Origin: Gentiana macrophylla
Taxonomy: Eukaryota > Streptophyta > Magnoliopsida > Gentianales > Gentianaceae
Direction: 5' to 3'
Assembly (NCBI GenBank): GCA_026214975.1
Contig: CM047808.1
Span: 54,958,583-55,022,582 of the forward strand
Length of the DNA: 64,000 bases
Both the position numbers and the translations under genes were made by a program. This document shows, one piece after another, positions 22,912 to 33,320 of this stretch. How positions within the stretch are numbered: position 1 is the first letter of the stretch; each line of letters begins with the position of its first letter. The notes beneath the pieces were generated by a model, which was given only the letters and a program-made list of their open reading frames with translations, did no database searches and had not been told where the DNA came from.

Positions 22912-23999
22912 GGACCCTGCGAAGCGTAACCGCTCGTCGTCCAAGCGGTGAACAGGTTGTATATGAAGATTACAACCCCTTAATCGATAGGGTTGAACAA
23001 ATTGATTCACTAGAGATTTATGAGTCATTCCACAGTCACTGGAACAGAAGGCCTTTTTCACATGAGCGCGGCGTAGACTTCGATGACTGTGGCTTGACCT
23101 TGACGAGAACCATGAATGTTCAAGATATTTTGGATATAACGGAGGCACCAAGCCGGTTCAATGCTACGGTGGTGCGTGAATTTTATGCGTATGTGGTTCA
23201 TAACCACGGAGCTACAATTGCCAAGATCCAGGGAGTGCAAGTAGACGTTACGATCAAAAGGATCAACGAGTACTATAGGGTGCACAATTCACCAGTGATG
23301 AGTATACATCCTCCACAGATGTTGACGATTTAGAGAGGATGCAGATGATCGCTGACTACTTCGGGGTGGAACGGAAGCGCAATCCTAGGGGAGCTCCCAC
23401 CATCTTCCTAGAAAATGACTTATCCTGGGATAGGAAGATGGTCAACAGATTTGTATGTTCCCACCTTCTGCCGACCAAACACACGGCTTCTATCACACCA
23501 AAGAGGGTAGAGTTGATATTCTTTCTGGAACATGGATCTCCAGTCAATATCGGATTATTGATGCCCAGCCGCATTCATGAGATTCCCAAGGATCCCGAGC
23601 GAGAGTAGTTGCCTTATGGCCCTATGATAGACATGTTCGCTACGGAGGATGTACCGGTTTTAGTCAGTGACAATTGTGAAGAGCCTGAACTGATGATCAG
23701 TTCACAGTCGGTTTTGAGAGTACCTATACGGGTGGGTCCAAGAGCTGAGAGAGAGTGTACTCCAGTACTAGGAGGACCTCGATCCCAGAGAGCCTTGATA
23801 GAGGAGAACACATATTGCGAGTCTCCATCACATGATGGATCGTAGTATAGACTTTTTAGGCATTCCTCCTTCGACCCCACAACCTAGGACAGCCCCACGT
23901 CATGGAGCATCTTCCTCTGCCGCCACTGCCTTATGTTCTGGACCACCTCCCGGTTTTGAACATAGAGATGACTGGGAGGAGTATTTTGACGAGGACTAG
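22912..23999 (+). pseudogene. 'Putative plant transposon protein' domain ORF of G2 (broken)
   Basis: It starts MDPAKRNRSSSKR at 22912. After a frameshift it continues open at about 22955-23330 through SHWNRRPFSHERGVDF, DITEAPSRFNATVVREFYAY and GVQVDVTIKRINEYYRV. After another frameshift it runs 23339-23608 (LSWDRKMVNRFVCSHLLPT, ITPKRVELIFFLEHGSPVNI). A TAG at 23606 follows, then the same frame again, and in yet another frame the acidic end GPPPGFEHRDDWEEYFDED with stop at 23997-23999. The order (VVREFYA...; V.V....IN..Y; W......F......P..H...IT..R..LI......G..VNIG) matches the plant family I know as PF20167, common in non-autonomous gypsy-like elements. Its biochemical role is not established. 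Confidence 0.65.
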
Positions 24000-25294
24000 T
24001 TTTCTTTCTTTTTATTGTTATTATTTTCCATTTCTTGTATTTTGTTTTATTTCCTATCTAGTACTGTAGCAGATTTTATAATAATAAAATAATGATTTTG
24101 TCGGTTTAATTTGTTTCTAGTTATTTCATTTCTCTTTTATTGCCGCAATATTATTTTACGGTTTGTTGACACCCAATTCTTCTTGGATTGTTTGAGATAC
24201 TTAGTGTAGAATTTTTCGAGGACTTCTTAGATGAGCCCATTTCACTTCAGAAGATCCAGTTTCTTACTTGGCTCCACGCTTAACCAAAGCTACGTTCCTT
24301 TTCATTTTATATTTTCAACTTCTCATTGGGGACAATGTTTTGATTAAGTGGGGGGTTGGAACATCACTTAGCTTTCTAACATTACATTCCAAATTATTAG
24401 ATTATCTTGGTTCTCTTGATGCACTTTTCACCACATAAGCTTTGATTCATTTCGTAATTTTTTTTAAACAAATGACATCTTTGACCTTTTGGAGCTAATT
24501 AACTACCTCTCTGTTCCACTTTGCAAAAGTAAAAGTAGTGCCCATTTCTGAAGTAGTGGCGTATTAAGCGCATATTCTGTTATGAACCACCATCTTAAGC
24601 ATGTATAACTCACTTTCCCTGGTGTGTAGTCGATAGCGCATTAATTTGACTAGCTTTATCTCAAAATTTTGAGTTGACCGTAGCTTTATCTCAAATTTTG
24701 CTCTACCAATGGTCATTCGAGTCAAGTTGTGGACCTTATACGGGCTAAGGTATTACGGATTTGGTAGTTTATCAAGAGTGGGGCCATGAGGATAGATAGA
24801 ATTATGAGCGTTCACCCACCAAGAAAGAGAAATGAAATTCAATATACATATATATATATATACACTTTGGAAAAGTAAAGTCGATAGAGCATAAGACGCA
24901 CGAGTCTCATATCAAATAGACCGATAAACGCGAGCCTAGCATAATACTCGGTTCACAATCCGCCTTGCCTAGTTGACTTGACCTAAAGCAATAAAAGAAA
25001 CATCCATTAATAAAATAAATGGCGTAAAGGGAAAATCATGTTTGTGACTGATTAGTTCGACTACAGGTTGACGTAATGCGAGACTGTCTACATTACTAGA
25101 GATCGAGGTTATCGCACACACACATTGGTTCATGACATAAATATTGTTTAATGGTTACTTATGGATGTGAGTGGAATGATCTTGATCTTGACTTTGTGAG
25201 GCATAGTTATTTTTAATTAACTTGTATATTGGCCGGGATTTCATTTTCTTTTCGCCTTTTTGCTCGGGACGATCAATATCTAAGTGAGGGGTAG
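24000..25294 (+). other. Non-coding internal region of G2
   Basis: No ORF. Two purine-rich marks typical of gypsy-like elements are present: 'attggggacaatgttttgat' followed by AAGTGGGGGG at 24323-24357, and GGGACGATCAATATCTAAG followed by TGAGGGG at 25265-25291. A short direct repeat, 'gtagctttatctcaaa', occurs at 24649-24665 and 24680-24696. An (AT)n run lies at 24844-24862. The second purine phrase precedes the LTR. Confidence 0.45.
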
Positions 25295-25914
25295 TTCATA
25301 ACATTCTAAATGCACCATTAAAGTAACCCTTATTTACCCCAAACTCTACTCTAGAGAATGTAGATAGGCCGATTATTGGGAAGGAATGTATGTTAAACAC
25401 TGAGTGCATGTTCCTAAGTTCATAATTCCGCATCTATGTTATTATCCCGAGGATTTGGTACTGTTTTGTTTTGTTTTATGTATTTTTCAGGATGTAGCAA
25501 ATCTAGAGCACTTGAGGATGGATCTGGATAAAGAAAAGAGCATTGGACCAAGCGGAGTAAGTCTAGGAAGAGACCTGTTGAAAGAAAAGAAGAAAGTCAG
25601 GCCCGGTTTACCGTGGGCTAGGCCCGATAAACCGAGGGTCTTGGGGAACACGAAACTGAATCTGCCGTATCTACTAGGTTGGTTAGGGTTTATTTGAGTC
25701 ATAAGTCGGCTCTAACATCTATATAAAGTCATAAACCGATTGTAATGTAATCTTCAATGGTGTTACAAACTATTATTATTTCATTATACAATTCTGATGC
25801 AATAAAGTTCTTTTAAGCTTTTGGTAATTATTTTCTTGTTTCCTTCCCATCCTTATCATCTCTAGCTTGAGTGGATCAAGCTAGATCTCCATTGTTGAAG
25901 ACGTGATGATGATT
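25295..25914 (+). repeat. Gypsy-like 3' LTR of G2 (right part truncated)
   Basis: It follows the purine phrase ending at 25291. TATATAAA lies at 25720-25727 and AATAAA at 25801-25806, giving the same TATA-to-poly(A)-signal spacing (about 80 bp) seen in G1 and G3. The phrase 'accgagggtc' occurs both here (25632-25641) and in the leader (22856-22865). The right border is not defined by a partner LTR. An open frame at 25404-25697 is probably fortuitous. Confidence 0.45.
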
Positions 25915-26480
25915 GTGAGTAAAGATAAACAACTAACAAGTAAACAAATACTGAAACAAGAATAACACAAATTTAATGTGGTTTCCGGCAATGTGCCGAC
26001 TACTCAACGGACAAACAAGGATATTTTATTATCACGAGAAAGTTACAATTTGCAACAGATACAGTTGGAATTTATAGCCTTGGAATCAAACCCTAACCGA
26101 CTAAAACAGTCAAACCAGATAATGACTCAAATACCCCAAAACGGAAAATCATGCAGACGTGTCCCCAAGTATCAATGAGAACCAACTCAGCAAACCAAAA
26201 CTTAGTAGATGACCAGTCTGCTGACTTCATTCAGCAGAACACCCGACTCAGCATATGCTACATGCACTGCTGACTAGACTACAGCTTCCCAAGACTCAAC
26301 TGAGTATCACACTCAGCTGACCAAACTCAACAACATAGTTTAAGTCACCATTACAAGTATCAATTGGACAACTTGGAAGACTAGTCTACCCTCTTTTAGC
26401 ATAGTTCAATCCTTGTGTAGCTGATTGGTGTTAGTCTTTTTTTCATTTTTGTTTCATTTTGGTTTTGGCTTGATCGGCTC
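25915..26480 (-). repeat. Probable copia LTR scrap
   Basis: It has the texture of the copia LTRs in this window in minus orientation: 'caagaataacacaaatttaatgtggttt' at 25960-25984 corresponds in position and wording to 'gacacaaggcttatagtggttc' of A's LTR (16506-16526), and the following sequence is rich in CTGACT and CTCAGC motifs. No border or target duplication could be fixed, and no gene is seen. Confidence 0.35.
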
Positions 26481-26585
26481 GTTCTTAAGATAATGTGAAC
26501 GTCTGTAAAGAATAAACAAGAAAAACAGTTAATTTGTTGAATTTATTCATGGAGAGGTACGTAGCGCATGCAAGATAAATTGGAG

Positions 26586-28194
26586 TCAAGGAAAGAATCC
26601 TCCTCCTTGTTTCTGTGAGCGATTAATTGTTGATGTAAGTATGGATGTGAGTGCCATGAGAAAAAAAGCAGCAAGTAGGATGGCTGTTGAAATAATCCCC
26701 TTATTTATGAATGTATTGTCTTTTGATCTGAACTCATCAACATCTGAAACCCCTAATGCTTGGAGCTCATTGAAAACTGTCTTAAGAAATCTCTTAAGCT
26801 CCACTGTCACACCAAACCCAACCCCAACTCCACTTGCCAAAAGGTAGCTCATACCCTGCCAAATGCCATATATATTATAGCTAGTCGAAATAATAAATCA
26901 TAAACAAAGCCGTGTGTCCATATATATCGATCCTGAGTGAACCCATGAAGTACGTAAACGAGCTGAGCCGTTTTTTTTTTTTTTTTACATGTAGCGGGAT
27001 TTGAACCCATGAACTATGACTCCGATACCATGTTGAACTATCATCTCTCACAAAAGTTTAAGCTGGTGGAAAGATAGATAATTAATATTTTATATATCAC
27101 AATTGTGCAATACTTTTTTATCTTTCATATTGCAATAAATAATGATAAGACAAGGAAAAAAAAACCCTAAATATTGTGTTGAAAATGTAACTGTCTGTCT
27201 GTCTCAGATAAAATAAAACAAATAATTTTAATAACTACCTCAGATAAATTGAAACGGAAGGGATATTTTAAAGTAGTATAAATTAGTTAGAAGTTATATA
27301 TATTAACCCGGTTGCAGCTAGCAAAAATTAAAGGATCCTACGGACGGTGGTCGAAAATAAATTCACCTTATCTCCATAAAAATCGAATTCCGGTAAGCAT
27401 CCATTAGGTGTAAACCTCTTCTGATTGAATGCATGGCATGCAGCAAAGGGGATTTGAATTAGTGTGTATACAAACCCTATCGCCCCAACCGCTACCACAT
27501 ACCTGCAATTAATATTATTAATGTCAAAACCATATACATATATATCGATCCTTAATTTATTAGATAAAATTAAGGGGAAAAAATGTTTTACTCTCTTGTG
27601 GTTTGTCAACATTTACCCCACGTGGTTTAAAAATATATGGTTTAGCTTCCTGGGGTTTCCACAAACCTTAGAGATACAAGATTATATTCCACCGGAATAT
27701 TCTTATTTTACATATTATTCCCGTTTTACCCTTCGTTTTAATAATCAAACAATTGAATAGCCTTTCTCTCCTAAAACAATTGTTAGATTATTAAAACGAA
27801 AGGCAAAACGGGAAAAACATGTAAAATAAGAATATTTCGGTGGAATATTCTTATGTATCTACCGGAATTACTAATTTAAGGTTCGTGGAAAACACCCAGG
27901 GAGGTAAACTATATATTATTAAACCACGAGAGGTAAATGTTGACAAACCACGAGGGAGTAAAATGTTTGAGTAAAAAATACATAGCTTATATGATCGACC
28001 TAGTGTACAAATTAACGAAGGAAGTAATTGTTCAAAACTCACCTGTAAGCAAGGAGGGATGTGAAAGGTACCTTTGAGCCATTACTGAGCTTGAAATTAT
28101 TCAAACACATGACAACTATCGACGCAGCAAGAACCACAAGAGTTACAATCCTCAACGCGAGGATCGAATTGATTATTATCTTGGAAGTGGCCAT
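26586..28194 (-). CDS. CASPL4D: CASP-like membrane protein (three exons)
   Basis: The exons on the minus strand are 28194-28043, 27502-27367 and 26855-26586. All junctions have GT...AG and preserve the frame, giving 185 residues. The start is the first ATG after a TATA box. Four hydrophobic segments are visible: about 9-30 (with the conserved TM1 Arg in LALRIVTLVV), 53-73 (VVAVGAIGFVYTLIQIPFAA), 98-116 (MSYLLASGVGVGFG) and 150-172 (ISTAILLAAFFLMALTSIL). FYGDK directly precedes segment 3. Length and topology fit the CASP/MARVEL-like family, four-helix plasma-membrane proteins. True CASPs scaffold the Casparian strip; most CASPL functions are unknown. Assignment to subgroup 4D rests on the FxDFYGDK and GFGVTVxLK motifs and is less certain than the family. 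No lesion is seen. Confidence 0.88.
26971..27085 (-). mobile_element. SINE-like insert in CASP-like intron 2
   Basis: Read on the minus strand it ends in a poly(A) run (T run on the plus strand, 26971-26988), preceded by GGGTTCAAATCCCGCTACA, a Pol III B-box-like motif, and ACATGGTATCGGAGTC. That combination is typical of widespread tRNA-related plant SINEs. It starts near 'ccaccagcttaaacttttgtg' (27070-27050). No clear target duplication was found, so the 5' border is approximate. Confidence 0.5.
27586..27963. mobile_element. Foldback MITE in CASP-like intron 1
   Basis: A 378-bp element with long terminal inverted repeats: the left arm TTTTACTCTCTTGTGGTTTG... matches the reverse complement of the right arm (TTTTACTCCCTCGTGGTTTG). 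The inner parts also pair: 'ccggaatattcttattttaca' with its complement near 27820-27850, and 'aaaacgaaaggcaaaacgg' with its complement. The element is thus an almost complete hairpin. No coding capacity. Superfamily and target duplication not resolved. Confidence 0.7.
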
Positions 28195-28275
28195 ATATAC
28201 TTTCCTCAAACTTTCACAATTGATCGATCAAGTTTTAATTAGACGATGAACAACAATAATCTAAAATAAATGCAG

Positions 28276-28286
28276 GTTTTATACAC
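28276..28286 (-). promoter_or_regulatory. TATA box of the CASP-like gene
   Basis: The minus strand reads GTGTATAAAAC about 85 bp upstream of the ATG at 28194. The short leader between them has no upstream ATG that I can see. Confidence 0.6.
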
Positions 28287-28520
28287 CGCCCAAGTCGATG
28301 AAGCCAATGTTTTTGGTTGCAAACATTCGTTTTATTAGCAAATTATGTATATGTCAGACAACATTGTGTAGATGATTTCCAGGTTGTATTACTTTATTTT
28401 TTGTAAATTTTTTTGTCATAAAGCGGCTCGATCTGTAGACAGCTGAATGACACCCGTGGTATGTAGCCGGCCGGCCGGCCGGCTTTATTTACTGGCTTGT
28501 TCATCGACCCATCAATCCAA
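28287..28520. other. Upstream region of the CASP-like gene
   Basis: No gene. It contains a GGCC-repeat palindrome (CCGGCCGGCCGGCCGGC) at 28468-28484, the only very GC-rich short run nearby. The rest is AT-rich and not recognisable. Confidence 0.4.
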
Positions 28521-28538
28521 GTACGTACTAAGTGACTT
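28521..28538 (+). repeat. Target site duplication of truncated LINE, left
   Basis: GTACGTACTAAGTGACTT, repeated exactly at 28634-28651. Confidence 0.85.
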
Positions 28539-28633
28539 TTGTAGATACTAGACTAGATCTTTTGTTTAGGATGTAATTCTTGAAGTTTGCATACATTGGT
28601 TTAATATATTTATATTTAACAACAAAAAAAAAA
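28539..28633 (+). mobile_element. Extremely 5'-truncated LINE (95 bp)
   Basis: The insert ends in 'ggtttaatatatttatattt' then 'aac' and an oligo(A) tail, like the usual plant LINE 3' end, and is bounded by an 18-bp exact direct repeat. Small body, A-tail and long duplication together are diagnostic of LINE machinery. Confidence 0.8.
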
Positions 28634-28651
28634 GTACGTACTAAGTGACTT
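28634..28651 (+). repeat. Target site duplication of truncated LINE, right
   Basis: Exact copy of 28521-28538, directly after the A-tail. Confidence 0.85.
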
Positions 28652-29360
28652 GTTCAAGAATCAATGAAAATAAATATGACTATTAATAAATGAAAATAAA
28701 TATGACCAGTAATATTGTATACCACCGTTCTCAGGTACAGATCGAGGAATAATTCTTTATTTCAGTGGGGTAATTATACTGTAAAACTAAAATTTTTATT
28801 AAAAAATTAGTCCTATGAAGTTACCGGAGTTTAAAACTATCTTTTTTAACAAAAAGAATACATCGTTTTAATACTAATAAGACTTCCTCGGATCTTCAGT
28901 GGTATCACATGATCCCCTAAACCTACACAGTTCCGCCGCTGACCCTTCTTATACTACTTCACTACGTTTTCATTATCTTTTGATTTTAACGGTTGCAACA
29001 AGTTGGCGTTTTTTCGTATAATTTTTAGTAGATATGCGTTTATATGTTAATTACGTAATCCTGGAGCAATGTATGATCACCTGGTGCTCTCTCCCCTAAC
29101 TCTCATTTATGCTTTCTTTCGGGAAAAAGGAAAATATCATCCCCACAACAACCTTGTCACAATGAATTATACAATAGTCAAATATACTACCGATCATGAC
29201 GAATGATCTATTAATGGGCATATATAGGGCCGTGAAATGTCACTGCCACAACAAAATTAACATAATATAGTTTCATACCATTGATCATTATGTACGTGTA
29301 ACGACTTGAAGCATATAGAAGGTTAAAATTGTCACATACCGCTCAACACCTGCACACTAT
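28652..29360. other. Unassigned AT-rich intergenic DNA
   Basis: No ORF, repeat border or known motif that I can support. Confidence 0.4.
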
Positions 29361-30039
29361 GTTCCACGGACAATCTGTTTAGCCGGCGTGTCGCGTGTCG
29401 GACACGTACCGGACACGGACACTCTTCGGACACGCCGGACACCGTATCGGACACACCATCGGGCTGAATTTGAATTTTCAAAAAATTAGGACACGCGTGT
29501 CCGACACGCCATCGGGCCGAATCGGAATTTTAAATAAAATTGGACAAGCGTGTCTGAAAAAATAAATACTTTTACCAGATTTTGGACACTTTCTACCTAA
29601 AACGACACAATTTCATTAAGAAAATCTATTTTTGACAATAGAAGTCAAATTTGGTCCTCATCGGACCAAATGAGATCCCGCTAGTAGAAAAACTATGATG
29701 TTTTGTAATTTGGGGTGTGAGCTCATGTAAGCACGAATAGTGTATGATAATATTATTAGTTACTTGCTTGGAGTCAAATTTATCCTTTTAGTCCCTATAT
29801 TTTTATAATTACATTTAGTCCCTATATTATCATACACTATTCGTGCTTACATGAGCTCACACCCCAAATTACAAAACATCATAGTTTTAGTATTTACATT
29901 TTTGATAATTACATTTTAGTCCTTATATTTTTAATATTTACATTTTGACCCCCACACTTGTGTCCTATTTTTTTAAAACTCCCGTATCCCCATGTCTCAT
30001 GTCCAAGAATTTGTGTCCTCGTATCCGTGTCCGTGCAAC
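29361..30039. mobile_element. Foldback DNA element with GTTSCACGGACA-type ends
   Basis: The left end GTTCCACGGACA (29361-29372) pairs with the right end TGTCCGTGCAAC (30028-30039), 11 of 12 positions. Both ends carry multiple 'cggacac' / 'gtgtccg' repeats, a composition common in a class of plant MITE-like elements. The core is a perfect inverted repeat (29689-29753 and 29824-29888). No ORF. Flanking target duplication not clear. Confidence 0.55.
29689..29888. repeat. Perfect 65-bp inverted repeat with 70-bp loop
   Basis: 29689-29753 is the exact reverse complement of 29824-29888 (AAAACTATGATG ... TAATAT). The loop 29754-29823 is AT-rich. Transcription would give a long perfect hairpin. Confidence 0.9.
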
Positions 30040-30184
30040 CTAGCCTGCACATATCGTGATCAAATGTACACGTGATCATACATGAGATTCATGTCATACA
30101 AAAGAATTTGAGAACTTGGGATATTGGCAATTTAAAGGCTTTAAAGGGATTTTTTTTTTTTAAAAAAACCTTGTAATATTAAAT

Positions 30185-30498
30185 AAATTACAAGGATATT
30201 ATCGTGTTTTGTGAAAAGATTTGGGTTGGAGATTAATTTAAATAAATGCTCGTTAATGGGAGTAAAGGAGTGGGAGGAAACGTTATTTTCAACTTCGGTT
30301 TTGTAGGGATACAAATTAAAGTGGCTGGTTTGCCTTTTCAAGTACTAGGGTCTTATGGTTGGACAATATATGAAGAAGAAGAAAGCAGCTTCAGAGAGTA
30401 TTATCCATAAGTGGAAAGAAAAATTGAGTTGTTGGAAGTGGTCTTTGTTATTTGAAGAGGGTGACGGAGGTCGGACCAGCTCCTACCATGTGTCATCC
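30185..30498 (+). pseudogene. LINE reverse transcriptase fragment
   Basis: Across two or three frames the plus strand reads ILSCFVKRFGLEINLNKCSL (about 30196-30255), AGLPFQVLGSYGWT (30322-30363) and ESIIHKWKEKLSCWKWSLL followed by GGRTSSYHVSS (30391-30498). This is the RT segment that in LINEs reads GL.IN..KS....G, LPF.YLG and KL..WK...LS.GGR. It ends where copia D's LTR begins. Confidence 0.7.
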
Positions 30499-31512
30499 TG
30501 CTGGTCCCAGAGAAGGGTGAATGATTATATTAGGAGTTTACAATTTTTTCTTGATGAAAAGATTTTATGCAGTGGATAAAAACCCTTCCAAATAGTTAGT
30601 TCAACGTAACTAAACAATCACACACAAGTATGTAAATTGCATAATGTAAATACTGAAAGTAAAGTGCTGAAAGTAAATGAACACAAAAACATATAGTGGT
30701 TCAGGATGGTGTAATCTCTTAATCCACTCTTCTCATGTGATGATTGGAGGAATTTACTATTATTTTTCACCAATACAATAGCTGGATTGTCCTTGGATAC
30801 AAAAGTTTCACAAACTACAGACTATCACTCCCTGACTACAAATGCTTCAGTGACTCAGTCACCAACACTTCTCCTTGAGATCAAATTCTTCAGCAGCTTA
30901 TCACAATGATCACAACTCCTTCTCAAATTTCTCTGATTTAGTTTCTAGGGGTAGATCCTTAATGTTGATGTGAATTTAGGGATTCACAAGGTTGATTAAT
31001 CTCAGCCTTGATGTCACTGTTATGCTCTGTTTTTATGAGATTAACCTTTTCTGGATATTTCCTTGATGAACAGAAAGAAGGCTTGTGAATTTGAAAGAGT
31101 TTCGGCAATTATAAAATTTGTAGATGTTCTTCTTCTTTCCTGTTAATGTATTCTATTTATAGCCATAAATCCCTTGATTTTGAATTTCCGTCCGTTGGCT
31201 ATTTAATACTCAAAATAATCCGTGATTTTGTCTTGAATTAATCCTTCTTGATTTTAGTGATGTGGATTTTTAATCCAACGTTCATCATAAAATCAACCCT
31301 TGATTGATTCCGCTTTAATTGCTTGATCGTCCATATTTTCCATGTTTTCTGATTAAATAAGGACAGCTTACTTGGCTTAGCTTCCTTTCCTTTACGTCAC
31401 TGGCTGAGTGATTGTTTCACATGACAGCTTGATCTGTTACTCCACTAGTCAAGTGACTCCTTTACTTGGCTGCTTGACCTTTACCTTGTTGTTGCTTCTC
31501 TGCTGTTGTTTA
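30499..31512 (-). repeat. 3' LTR of copia D, outer part
   Basis: The minus-strand LTR end (...CTCTGGGACCAGCA) is at 30499. It shares blocks with A's LTR (aatccactcttctcatgtgat; gaatttccgtccgttggcta). The LTR is split by element C and continues at 40508-40879; the two parts total about 1381 bp, close to A's 1351 bp. Confidence 0.75.
31508..31512 (+). repeat. Target site duplication of copia C, left
   Basis: GTTTA, repeated at 40508-40512. Confidence 0.85.
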
Positions 31513-31729
31513 TGTTAGACATATTTCAGTTTTAATGATGAGTGTCAGACTAGCTATTATAGAGCAAAGGCAAAAAGATGTCTAGATTAATTGTATAGGT
31601 TTACTAGAGTTTGATTTTTGAATAGGTTTGATCAAACAAGCATCGTAAAAGATCACCGACTTGTTCAAATTGACTGTCCAGTCGATAAGTGTCTAAGTCA
31701 GTAGACTTTCTATGAACCTGCTGATGGTA

Positions 31730-31800
31730 GAAGGCTGAGGGTTCAAACTCAGTAATGAAGGCTGAGGGTTCAAACTCAGTATTGAAGGCTAAGGGATCAC
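31730..31800 (+). repeat. 27-bp U3 tandem repeats with dyad CTGAG-N8-CTCAG
   Basis: Two good copies and a third degenerate copy of GAAGGCTGAGGGTTCAAACT. The equivalent block is at 39030-39100 in the 3' LTR, with related blocks in E (48873-48975) and the nested LTR (50032-50128). Lying upstream of the TATA box, they may be enhancer elements. Confidence 0.7.
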
Positions 31801-32352
31801 ACTTAGTAATTAAAGTCAAGGATATGGGATCAGAATTTAGGAAAGTCTGTGATGTCCTAAACTGATCACATATACCTTGTGAAGAAGGTCTAAGTTCCAT
31901 TTAAGTTGAAAGGTGTTTTGTAACTTGGTTATGTTTAAGATGGTGTACTCTAACTTCATTATAAAAAGTTAGATGAGAAGAAGTCAGCTGAAGTGTTTGT
32001 CAAAACACAGCAGACTGAAAGTCAGCTGACAATCAAGAACATTAGCAGACTTTTACATCAAATATCTGCTGAATGTTTATTTCGAATTAATCCAAGTTTT
32101 TCTGAATGATTAAACGTATAAGGATGACTTACAAGCCTTGGATTACTTGGTCAATCAATGGACAAGCTGAAATGGACGTTGTAAAGATTTCAGAGCCTTA
32201 TTAAATGGAATTATATCATTGGTTGACATACTGGTCTGTCAGAAGGACACTGTCAATGTCAAAAGGTACATCAGAGGTATTTTCAGGAATATTCAATAAA
32301 ATCCTATAACGGTTATCATTCAAATTCAAATTCAAATCAGAGTATCTACACC

Positions 32353-32361
32353 TATAAATAG
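32353..32361 (+). promoter_or_regulatory. TATA box of copia C 5' LTR
   Basis: TATAAATAG, about 840 bp into the LTR; the same box is at 39653 in the 3' LTR. Confidence 0.7.
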
Positions 32362-33219
32362 AGGACTCCTGAGTCAGATTGAAAAAAAAAAGAATTAACC
32401 AAAAGGAACTAAGTTTTTGAGCAAGAATTTGTGCAATCTGACCCTGTTGATACATAGATCTTTAATCTATTGATCAAGTTTTTCATCAATTGTTTCCCGC
32501 AATTTAAGACTTATCCAGTTTACACACTTGAAAACTTAGGCTGCTGATTCATTCATCCTGATCAGAAGTCTATTGAAAGCAGAATCACTTTCTTGATTCA
32601 ACCCTTTTTTTCAACAAGTTTACTGAAGACAGAGAAGCACTTAGGTGTCAAGAACTGTTGTTTGTGTGGTGGAGTTGGTGAAGAGGCAATCCTACCCTTC
32701 AAGGACCAGTGGAAGACTTAGGAGCAGCAATACCACCTATTTCTAGTTTTCAGTTTGTGAAGCCATAGTCATTAGTCATGGACAAACAGTTTGGGGACTT
32801 TTGTAACTGCAAATCCAAAAGTCTCTAGTGAATTTCCAGAAACATCACAGGAGAAGAGTGGACTGGCAGGATACACCACCTGGAACCACTATAAATCTTG
32901 CCTACTTTACTTGACTGCATTTACTTTCTGTATTTACATTACTTGCATGCTTAACACATCAACCTATTGAACCAGCAACTTAATCACACTATATGCACTG
33001 TTGAGTATCCAATACTTAGTATCATATTTGAAACAACAATTAATAAGGCTTAATTTAATATATTCCTCCGCAACAAACTCAAGAGTTTCAATAGTCAGCA
33101 GACTACTAATAGTCAGCAGACCACTGACCTTGCTGTGTTTGTCAACTCCAAAAAGTTTTAAGTGTTAAGTTTATTCACCCCTCCATAAACTTAACCAAAG
33201 CCTTTTCAAGGGACCAACA

Positions 33220-33237
33220 ATTGATATCGAGGCGTAG
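33220..33237 (+). other. Primer binding site of copia C
   Basis: ATTGATATCGAGGCGTAG directly follows the LTR. It is a degraded form of the TTGGTATCGGAGC site (initiator tRNA-Met type) in A and B. Confidence 0.65.
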
Positions 33238-33320
33238 CTTCGCTCAAGTAATCCTACTTGTTGTGCTTGTGAAAAATCTTTGAAAACTTTTTAAGTTTCT
33301 GTTTTTCAAAGTTTTGCATT

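Larger units (their letters stand above)
31513..33219 (+). repeat. 5' LTR of copia C (1707 bp)
   Basis: It starts TGTTAGACATATTTC and ends GGACCAACA. It contains three 27-bp tandem repeats at 31730, 31757 and 31784 (core CTGAGGGTTCAAACTCAG) and a TATA box at 32353. Confidence 0.9.

Noticed and set aside
25404..25697. 97-codon open frame in the G2 LTR
   Set aside because: Located across U3 with no recognised motif; likely fortuitous.
28467..28485. GGCC-repeat palindrome as a regulatory site
   Set aside because: A short simple repeat without any known factor match or second copy.
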